6,824 bases of DNA, from positions 634 through 7,457 of the forward strand of contig PFBB01000022.1 of assembly GCA_002773475.1 (NCBI GenBank). Direction: 5' to 3'. Under the pieces are notes generated by a model. It was given only the letters and a program-made list of their open reading frames with translations. It had not been told where the DNA came from and made no database searches. The translations under genes and the position numbers were made by a program. The stretch comes from Candidatus Harrisonbacteria bacterium CG10_big_fil_rev_8_21_14_0_10_44_23 (GTDB lineage: Bacteria; Patescibacteriota; Minisyncoccia; UBA6257; 1-14-0-10-44-23). Positions 1-3,763 of this stretch are shown in pieces; position 1 is the stretch's first letter, and every line of letters starts with the position of its first letter.

Positions 1-21
1 AGGACCTCTCGAGGGTAATGC
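1..21 (+). promoter_or_regulatory. 3' end of a probable L10 (rplJ) autoregulatory leader, cut by the window edge
   Basis: The bases around 5-15 (CCTCTCGAGGG) resemble, from memory, the 3' strand of the bacterial L10 leader (pattern CCUnCCGAGGU), which pairs with an upstream strand and is bound by the L10(L12)4 complex. The position, directly upstream of an attenuator-like terminator and rplJ, is where this leader normally sits. The 5' strand, including the kink-turn, would lie outside the window, so the assignment rests on a short motif plus context. A local CCT-CTCG-AGG hairpin is the alternative reading. Confidence 0.35.
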
Positions 22-24
22 AAA

Positions 25-52
25 AGCTTTTAGCTTTTAGCTTGTAGCTTAT
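25..52 (+). repeat. Four tandem copies of a 7-nt repeat (AGCTTNT)
   Basis: AGCTTTT (25-31), AGCTTTT (32-38), AGCTTGT (39-45) and AGCTTAT (46-52) follow each other without a gap. A fifth, decayed unit may start at 53. The first copy also forms the palindrome AAAAGCTTTT at 22-31. The array lies between the L10-leader remnant and the attenuator, so a change in copy number would alter the spacing of those two elements. Confidence 0.75.
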
Positions 53-62
53 AGAAATATTT

Positions 63-90
63 AAGCGGCCCTTGCGGGCTGTTTTATTTT
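63..90 (+). terminator. Intrinsic terminator/attenuator ahead of rplJ
   Basis: AAGCGGCCC (63-71) pairs with GGGCTGTTT (76-84) across a TTGC loop. The stem is nine pairs, with the GC-rich part at the loop, two G-U pairs and A-U closure, and it is followed by a broken T-run to position 90. It ends 18 nt before the rplJ start, so it lies inside the leader rather than at the end of a gene. This fits transcription attenuation of the stalk operon by excess L10(L12)4, which is known in Bacillus. No clear antiterminator strand is visible in the part of the leader present here. Confidence 0.7.
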
Positions 91-107
91 AAACATAAGA
101 AAAAATC

Positions 108-809
108 ATGCTTACAAAAGAACAAAAGAAAATTCAGCTGCAACTCGCGACAGATTCAATTAAGGGTGCAAAGGCGATTGTTTTTGCCGACTTTTCGGGA
201 ATTAGCGATACTGACCTTAAATTATTGAAGAGAGAGCTTAGGGCTCAAGGAGCGCAGATGAAGGTTTTGAAAAAGCGTTTATTGAAATTGGCGCTTGACG
301 AGGCGGGGATAAAATTTGACCCAACACAAGAAGAGCGACTATTGGGGACAATTTTTTCTGAAAAAGAGTTGTCTGAAATCGCTAGCCCACTATATAAGTT
401 TTCTAAGAAATTTAAAGACGCAGAAACTTCTCACTTTGAGGTGTTAGATGCCTACGACGGGGAGAGGGGAGATATGGTTGGAAAGGAAGAATTTGTAATG
501 ATTGCAAGCTTGCCAAGCCGAGACGTGTTGCTAGCGATGGTTATGGGAGGATTTAGTAGCCCAGTTCGAGCGTTTATGTCTATCGTTAAGCAGCTTTCAG
601 AGCAGGGGCCAGTAGAAGAAGTTAAGGAGGAGTCAAAAAAAGAAGAGGCTCCCGCGATAGAGAAAACGAAAGAAGAAACCCCAGTAGCTGAAGAGGTTGT
701 CAAGACAGAAGAAAAGGTCGAGTCGGACTCCGAAGTTAAGTCGGAGGAAGCTCCAACGGAAGAAAAGCCCGAGGAGGAAAACAAAACCGAGGAGGAAGGC
801 TCCAAATAA
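108..809 (+). CDS. rplJ: 50S ribosomal protein L10 with a long acidic C-terminal tail
   Basis: L10 (uL10) is the base of the ribosomal stalk. It binds the GTPase-associated region of 23S rRNA and carries L7/L12 dimers on its C-terminal helix. Residues 1-165 align by eye with the family: the KGAKAIVFADFSGIS strand at 19-33, the LPSRDVLLAMVMGGFSSPV segment at 135-153 and the L12-binding helix at about 152-165. The family is usually 165-175 residues. Here about 65 more follow (169-233), almost entirely Glu, Lys, Pro, Ala, Val and Thr, predicted to be disordered and strongly acidic. The start follows an A-rich stretch with no good Shine-Dalgarno. rplL starts 39 nt downstream on the same mRNA. The tail remains in frame to a TAA and shows no sign of frameshift. 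Confidence 0.95.
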   Translation: MLTKEQKKIQLQLATDSIKGAKAIVFADFSGISDTDLKLLKRELRAQGAQMKVLKKRLLKLALDEAGIKFDPTQEERLLGTIFSEKELSEIASPLYKFSKKFKDAETSHFEVLDAYDGERGDMVGKEEFVMIASLPSRDVLLAMVMGGFSSPVRAFMSIVKQLSEQGPVEEVKEESKKEEAPAIEKTKEETPVAEEVVKTEEKVESDSEVKSEEAPTEEKPEEENKTEEEGSK

Positions 810-848
810 AATACAGAAATAAGAAGTAATAAATAAATTTATAAAAAT

Positions 849-1274
849 ATGGCAGAAGAAACAAAAAAAGACGATGTTCAGCCAGAGACTGAAGTAAAGA
901 CCGAGGTTGATCCAAAGCTCAATAAGATAATTGAGGAGGTTGGAAAGCTGACCGTAGTAGAAATGGCAAACTTAGTTAAGGCGATGGAAGAGAAGTTTGG
1001 AATTTCTGCAGCAGTTGCCGCCGCCGGTCCAGCCGCAGGTGGTGAAGCTGGTGGAGAAGAGCAAAGTGAGTTCACTGTTGTTTTGACCGCCGCTGGAGGG
1101 CAAAAGATCCAAGCGATCAAAGCAGTTCGAGAAGCCACTGGTCTTGGGTTGAAAGAAGCTAAGGATATGGTTGATAGCGCACCAAGCGAAATAAAGAAAG
1201 GCCTTTCAAAAGCAGACGCTGATGAATTGAAGCAGAAACTTGAAGCTTCCGGTGCAACTGTCGAATTGAAATAG
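849..1274 (+). CDS. rplL: 50S ribosomal protein L7/L12
   Basis: L7/L12 (bL12) dimers form the flexible stalk that recruits and activates EF-Tu, EF-G, IF2 and RF3. Layout: an extra acidic N-terminal stretch (1-20), the dimerisation and L10-binding domain (about 22-55, including LTVVEMANLVKAMEEKFG), an Ala/Gly-rich hinge (about 56-72) and the globular C-terminal domain (73-141). The C-terminal domain has the signature GLGLKEAKDMVDSAP at 98-112, which contacts the GTPases, and ends in ATVELK as the family does. At 141 residues it is longer than the usual 120-130 because of the N-terminal extension. The 39-nt gap after rplJ is very AT-rich and lacks a clear Shine-Dalgarno. A strong terminator follows 17 nt after the stop, closing the two-gene operon. 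Confidence 0.97.
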   Translation: MAEETKKDDVQPETEVKTEVDPKLNKIIEEVGKLTVVEMANLVKAMEEKFGISAAVAAAGPAAGGEAGGEEQSEFTVVLTAAGGQKIQAIKAVREATGLGLKEAKDMVDSAPSEIKKGLSKADADELKQKLEASGATVELK

Positions 1275-1291
1275 TTCGATACTTAAACAAG

Positions 1292-1318
1292 AGGGGCCCG
1301 CAAACGCGGGTCTTTTTT
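1292..1318 (+). terminator. Intrinsic terminator of the rplJ-rplL operon
   Basis: CCCGC (1297-1301) pairs with GCGGG (1306-1310) across an AAAC loop. The stem extends outward through G-U and G-C pairs (G1296-T1311, G1295-C1312) into the T-run TTTTTT at 1313-1318. Stem followed by T-run, just after the rplL stop, is the standard arrangement. Confidence 0.92.
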
Positions 1319-1320
1319 GT

Positions 1321-1349
1321 TTGACAATTAGCAGCTGTGTTGGTAACTT
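1321..1349 (+). promoter_or_regulatory. Candidate sigma-70 promoter with an extended -10
   Basis: A consensus -35 TTGACA (1321-1326), a 17-nt spacer and TAACTT (1344-1349) with an upstream TGG make an extended -10 (1341-1349). It starts immediately after the rplL terminator and gives a predicted start near 1355-1357, about 20 nt before the Shine-Dalgarno of the small gene. The -10 hexamer alone is weak; the perfect -35, ideal spacing and TGn motif carry the call. Confidence 0.6.
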
Positions 1350-1363
1350 GGGCTTGTTTTCTG

Positions 1364-1371
1364 AAGGGAGG
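1364..1371 (+). promoter_or_regulatory. Strong Shine-Dalgarno that sets a GTG start
   Basis: AAGGGAGG ends 5 nt before GTG at 1377. None of the other seven genes in the window has a ribosome binding site this close to consensus. It is the main reason for choosing the GTG over downstream in-frame codons. Confidence 0.6.
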
Positions 1372-1376
1372 AAAAA

Positions 1377-1616
1377 GTGTCGGGTCAAATAAGGAAGGGG
1401 TCGCTGTACGGCGGCGTCTCCAGGGTTGAAAGAAGCCACTTGGAGAAACGAACGAGGAGGAAGAAGAAAAAGGAGGAAGAGCTGCCCACGCATTGCCAAT
1501 GTATCTGTGGTTGCAAGAAGAAGCTCAACTACGACAGCAGAACGCGAGGTAGATGCTCTATGTGCAATTCTATTGAGCATATTTGGAGACATGCGAAGCA
1601 GCGACCGGTTGGCTAG
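1377..1616 (+). CDS. Unrecognised 79-aa basic, Cys/His-rich small protein
   Basis: I do not recognise this protein. Evidence that it is a gene: it has its own promoter-like sequence, a strong Shine-Dalgarno 5 nt before the GTG, an open frame to TAG, and a hairpin and terminator directly after. The N-terminal half (1-36) is very basic, with a run of Arg and Lys at 24-32, then EEEL. The C-terminal half has the cluster C40-x-C42-x-C44-G-C46, then C60-x2-C63, then H68 and H72 in EHIWRH. That spacing suggests a zinc-binding ribbon or knuckle that binds nucleic acid, but this is inference. A functional RNA whose open frame is accidental is possible. Another open frame overlaps it (1426-1698), but that one lacks a ribosome binding site and runs through both downstream hairpins. 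Confidence 0.55.
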   Translation: MSGQIRKGSLYGGVSRVERSHLEKRTRRKKKKEEELPTHCQCICGCKKKLNYDSRTRGRCSMCNSIEHIWRHAKQRPVG

Positions 1617-1619
1617 TAG

Positions 1620-1644
1620 GCGGGGCGCCCATTGGGCGCCCCGC
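1620..1644 (+). other. Perfect 11-bp GC hairpin after the small gene
   Basis: GCGGGGCGCCC (1620-1630) pairs without mismatch with GGGCGCCCCGC (1634-1644) across an ATT loop. It starts 3 nt after the TAG and has no T-run of its own. Possible roles are blocking 3' exonucleases or helping the terminator just downstream. Confidence 0.85.
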
Positions 1645-1650
1645 AAATCT

Positions 1651-1673
1651 ACCGCACTTAGGGCGGTTTTTTT
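1651..1673 (+). terminator. Intrinsic terminator of the small transcription unit
   Basis: ACCGC (1651-1655) pairs with GCGGT (1663-1667) around a 7-nt loop, followed by T through 1673. Together with the preceding GC hairpin it forms a tandem stem-loop end. It insulates the small gene from the division operon. Confidence 0.8.
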
Positions 1674-1686
1674 ATTGCCCAAAATG

Positions 1687-1695
1687 TTTTCCACA
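1687..1695 (+). promoter_or_regulatory. DnaA-box-like site
   Basis: TTTTCCACA matches the relaxed DnaA box TTWTNCACA and differs from the strict TTATCCACA at one position. It lies 9 nt upstream of the candidate promoter at 1705. With the perfect box at 1755-1763 it brackets that promoter. Confidence 0.4.
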
Positions 1696-1704
1696 TAGGG
1701 GAAT

Positions 1705-1734
1705 TTGACCGAAGTGGGGAAGAGGGAGTAATAT
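1705..1734 (+). promoter_or_regulatory. Candidate distal promoter (P1) of the mraZ operon
   Basis: TTGACC (1705-1710), an 18-nt spacer and TAATAT (1729-1734), with a predicted start near 1741. A TGGGG box (1715-1719) lies inside the spacer and the periodic TGGGG repeats begin just downstream of the predicted start, where a repressor would block initiation or escape. The transcript would carry a leader of about 325 nt including structured element A. Confidence 0.4.
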
Positions 1735-1745
1735 TGAGGAACGAC

Positions 1746-1795
1746 GTGGGGAATTGTGGATAACTATGGGGATAACCCTCGAATCTGGGGATAAC
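1746..1795 (+). promoter_or_regulatory. Probable MraZ operator: TGGGG direct repeats with 10-bp period
   Basis: TGGGG at 1747, TGGAT at 1757 and TGGGG at 1767 are spaced exactly 10 nt apart (5-nt box, 5-nt spacer). A fourth TGGGG lies at 1786, 19 nt further on. In Escherichia coli, MraZ represses its own operon by binding three TGGGN repeats separated by 5-nt spacers; this array fits that rule, with the middle unit imperfect. Further TGGGG boxes on the same strand lie at 1715, 1945 and 2053. mraZ itself is the first gene downstream. The same bases also read as DnaA boxes or near-boxes, so DnaA binding is an alternative or additional role. Confidence 0.6.
1755..1763 (-). promoter_or_regulatory. 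Perfect DnaA box
   Basis: TGTGGATAA is the exact reverse complement of the DnaA box TTATCCACA. Two one-mismatch relatives, TGGGGATAA at 1767-1775 and 1786-1794, follow in the same orientation. The box contains the middle unit of the MraZ-like array. Confidence 0.45.
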
Positions 1796-1811
1796 TCACT
1801 CAGAATATGCC

Positions 1812-1918
1812 TATTTTCCTAATTATCGCTAGCACCGAAACTAATTTTCTGCTGAAAATTGCCTCTAAGATCTCGAGCCGTCGCTCTTCGATGTTTGCTA
1901 GCGATAAATAGGAAAATA
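1812..1918 (+). ncRNA. Structured element A: 22-bp inverted repeat enclosing two hairpins
   Basis: Outer arms 1812-1833 and 1897-1918 are complementary at 21 of 22 positions (A1822/A1908 mismatch) and meet at GCTAGC. Inside, an asymmetric loop (1834-1835 against 1891-1896) leads to CGAA (1836-1839) paired with TTCG (1887-1890). That helix encloses hairpin 1, AATTTTC-TGCT-GAAAATT (1843-1860), and hairpin 2, GAGC-CGTC-GCTC (1875-1886), giving a three-way junction. There is no T-run after the right arm, so it is not a terminator in either direction. The same architecture recurs at 6741-6824 with compensatory base changes. Whether it acts as RNA or as folded single-stranded DNA cannot be decided here, so the ncRNA type is provisional. 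Confidence 0.6.
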
Positions 1919-1965
1919 TAGTCTAGGGTTCCTCGTTCGCTGAATGGGGGAAGTAACTGGACGCC

Positions 1966-1984
1966 CAAGCATTGCTTGATCAAG
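1966..1984. promoter_or_regulatory. Two overlapping palindromes at the -35 of P2
   Basis: CAAGCATTGCTTG (1966-1978) and CTTGATCAAG (1975-1984) are perfect palindromes sharing CTTG, giving alternating CAAG/CTTG half-sites. They cover the candidate -35 TTGATC. This is a plausible operator for a dimeric regulator, which I cannot name. Confidence 0.4.
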
Positions 1985-2004
1985 TGACAACCGAATTGTT
2001 AAAT
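1976..2004 (+). promoter_or_regulatory. Candidate proximal promoter (P2) of mraZ
   Basis: TTGATC (1976-1981), a 17-nt spacer and TTAAAT (1999-2004) each match the sigma-70 consensus at four of six positions. The predicted start near 2011 would leave a leader of about 54 nt and exclude element A. AT-rich DNA follows. Confidence 0.4.
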
Positions 2005-2045
2005 ATGACATTAGAAATCATTCATTACATCTTTTCCTTAATTAC

Positions 2046-2057
2046 CCCCATCTGGGG
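2046..2057 (+). promoter_or_regulatory. CCCCA-TC-TGGGG palindrome over the mraZ ribosome binding region
   Basis: A perfect 5-bp inverted repeat ends 7 nt before the mraZ ATG. Its GGGGA is the only Shine-Dalgarno-like sequence for mraZ. It also holds a TGGGG box of the MraZ type followed by ATAG, resembling the boxes at 1767 and 1786. Pairing CCCC with GGGG would hide the ribosome binding site. A 2-nt loop is tight, so in RNA the innermost pair would open. Confidence 0.4.
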
Positions 2058-2064
2058 ATAGCCT

Positions 2065-2496
2065 ATGTTTATCGGTGAATACAAACACAACTTAGACGAA
2101 AAGGGGAGGATGGCAATTCCATCTAAATTTAGACACTCTTTGAATAACAGGGCGGTGGTCACTCGAGGGTTGGATCACTGTCTTTTTGTTTTTTCTGCTG
2201 GGGAATGGGAAGAACTAGCAGAGAAAATAAAATCCTTACCAATGACGCAGGCCAACTCGCGCTCCTTTAGTCGATTAATGTTTGCTGGAGCGGTAGATGT
2301 GGAAATTGATTCTCAAGGTCGAGTTTTGATTCCGGATTATTTGCGTAAGTATGCTGGCTTAGAAAAATCAGCAGTAGTGGCAGGAGTCTATAACCGAATC
2401 GAAATTTGGAATGAGGAGCGTTGGGAGAGTTATAAGCAGAAAACTGAGGAAGAATCTGACGAGATCGCGGAAAAGCTTTCCGATCTAGGTATTTAG
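2065..2496 (+). CDS. mraZ: MraZ, transcriptional regulator of the division/cell-wall cluster
   Basis: MraZ is a DNA-binding protein of the AbrB-like double-psi barrel fold that forms ring oligomers and, in E. coli, represses the dcw operon. The two family repeats are visible: MFIGEYKHNLDEKGRMAIPSK at the N-terminus, with D11-x2-G14-R15, and a second copy with FAGAVDVEIDSQGR, D82-x2-G85-R86, then VLIPDYLRKYAGL. The DxxGR arginines are the expected DNA-contacting residues. The 143-residue length is normal and the start is the canonical MFxGEY. It is first in the operon, as in most bacteria. Likely targets are the TGGGG boxes upstream (1715-1790, 1945, 2053). The C-terminal 20 residues are a charged helix (SYKQKTEEESDEIAEKL). 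Confidence 0.96.
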   Translation: MFIGEYKHNLDEKGRMAIPSKFRHSLNNRAVVTRGLDHCLFVFSAGEWEELAEKIKSLPMTQANSRSFSRLMFAGAVDVEIDSQGRVLIPDYLRKYAGLEKSAVVAGVYNRIEIWNEERWESYKQKTEEESDEIAEKLSDLGI

Positions 2497-2538
2497 TTTG
2501 ATTGTTTGGTTGGCTAATTAGGTTTAACTGATTACCCA

Positions 2539-3444
2539 ATGGAGCAATCAAAAACAAAATTAGCCAAACATGTGCCTGTTCTTTTACAGGAAGTATTGGA
2601 GACATTGGCTCCCAAGCCGGGCGAGTTCTTTGTTGATGGTACTGCGGGTGGCGGTGGTCACCTACAAGAGATCATCAAGAGGTTAGAACCTGGGGGAATG
2701 GTTCTGGCGGTTGATCGAGATTTAAAGGCAGTGGCTCGTCTAGAGCAAATCCTAGAAGATCAACCCGCCAATCTCAAAAAGACGCTTGTCGTCGCCGGAA
2801 ATTATTCAGATTTACCGGAAATATTAAAACAAAATTCACTGCCGAAAGTTGATGGAATTTTGCTCGACTTGGGGATGTCCTCCGATCAGATAGAAGACCT
2901 AGAGAGAGGGTTTGGCTTTAACTCTTTAGGAGAGCTATCGATGACTTACGATGACAGTGGCGTGCCAGTCTCTGAGTTGATAAGAAAATTGAGCGAGAAA
3001 GAGCTGGTAAACGCATTGAAAACGTTTGGGCAGGAAAAGTACGCAAAACGAATTGCCCGAGAGATTAAGGCCAATCTGCCAATCCAAACTGCGAGTGAGT
3101 TGGCTCAGCTCATAAAAAATCTGTTTGGTAGTGGATATGAGAGAGGGAGGATTCACCCGGCAACGCGAACCTTTATGGCCCTTAGGATAATGGCTAATGA
3201 TGAGTTGGGACATCTGGAGAAATTTTTAGAAACAGTAGAGGAGCTTCTTTCTGAAAAGGGCCGAGTCGGAATCATGAGCTTTCATTCACTAGAGGATCGA
3301 ATGGTGAAGCAATGGATGAAGCAGATGGTGAAAAGTAAGAATTTTGAATGGGTGCAAGAGGAATTTATTCAGCCAACCCTGCAGGAGGAAAGCGAAAATC
3401 CTAGAAGCCGAAGTGCAAAGCTTAGAGTAATTCAAAAAATATAG
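2539..3444 (+). CDS. rsmH: RsmH, 16S rRNA (cytosine-1402-N4)-methyltransferase
   Basis: RsmH (MraW) uses S-adenosylmethionine to methylate N4 of C1402 in the 16S rRNA decoding centre. Family motifs are clear: HVPVLLQEV (11-19), the SAM-binding loop VDGTAGGGGH (32-41), VDRD, the DGILLDLGMSSDQI block followed by RGFGF, GRIHPATRTFMALRI, and IMSFHSLEDRMVK near the C-terminus. At 301 residues it is close to the usual 300-315. The start is the only ATG that keeps the conserved N-terminus; it is 42 nt after mraZ with no good Shine-Dalgarno. Its TAG is followed immediately by the ftsL ATG, so the two are probably translationally coupled. Confidence 0.97.
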   Translation: MEQSKTKLAKHVPVLLQEVLETLAPKPGEFFVDGTAGGGGHLQEIIKRLEPGGMVLAVDRDLKAVARLEQILEDQPANLKKTLVVAGNYSDLPEILKQNSLPKVDGILLDLGMSSDQIEDLERGFGFNSLGELSMTYDDSGVPVSELIRKLSEKELVNALKTFGQEKYAKRIAREIKANLPIQTASELAQLIKNLFGSGYERGRIHPATRTFMALRIMANDELGHLEKFLETVEELLSEKGRVGIMSFHSLEDRMVKQWMKQMVKSKNFEWVQEEFIQPTLQEESENPRSRSAKLRVIQKI

Positions 3445-3762
3445 ATGTTTAACAAAAGGCGACAACAAAAATGGGAGATGATTTCGAAAGTGGCTTTGGT
3501 GGTTTCGGGTGTTGTTGCAGTGATTACCGTTTTTTCCGGAGTGTTTTTATATAATGGGGTGGTTCAGCTCAGGAACGCTAATCAAGAGAATAGCGAGTTA
3601 TTGACTTGGGCAGAACTAAAGAATGCAGACTTAAAGAGTGATTTTTATAATCTATTAGACTTTTCTAGCTTAGATCAACTGGCTCAGAGTTTAAATTTGG
3701 TTAAGGAGCAAAATCCAGACTATTTAAAAGTAGGCGGCTTACAAGTTAGCGCGCGAAACTAA
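3445..3762 (+). CDS. ftsL: FtsL-like cell division protein
   Basis: This is a short single-pass membrane protein in the FtsL position, between rsmH and ftsI. A basic cytoplasmic start (NKRRQQK) is followed by a hydrophobic segment at about 12-38, then a helical periplasmic region with a short coiled coil (about 40-63), and a C-terminal part with LDQLAQSLNLVKEQNPDYLKV. That last part resembles the end of FtsL/DivIC-type proteins, where a conserved loop precedes the final strand. FtsL forms the FtsQLB scaffold that activates the FtsW-FtsI septal synthase. FtsL diverges quickly, so order and topology carry the call more than sequence. At 105 residues it is a normal length. The ATG directly follows the rsmH stop, and the stop lies 1 nt before ftsI. 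Confidence 0.8.
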   Translation: MFNKRRQQKWEMISKVALVVSGVVAVITVFSGVFLYNGVVQLRNANQENSELLTWAELKNADLKSDFYNLLDFSSLDQLAQSLNLVKEQNPDYLKVGGLQVSARN

Positions 3763-3763
3763 T

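Noticed and set aside
1365..1673. RNase P RNA or another classical RNA gene in place of the 79-aa protein
   Set aside because: The stretch near 1369-1385 loosely recalls an RNase P conserved region, but the other conserved blocks are missing, and no tmRNA or SRP RNA signature is present.
1206..1694. A 162-codon open frame on the minus strand across the rplL end and the small gene
   Set aside because: It runs back through two terminators and a GC hairpin, overlaps the well-supported end of rplL, and the product has no recognisable domain.
1687..1800. Chromosomal replication origin (oriC)
   Set aside because: There is one perfect DnaA box and a few near-boxes, but no dnaA, dnaN or AT-rich trio array nearby, and the TGGGG period fits an MraZ operator better.
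1812..1918. Element A as a bidirectional terminator
   Set aside because: Neither arm is followed by a T-run on either strand, and the enclosed hairpins are conserved in element B.
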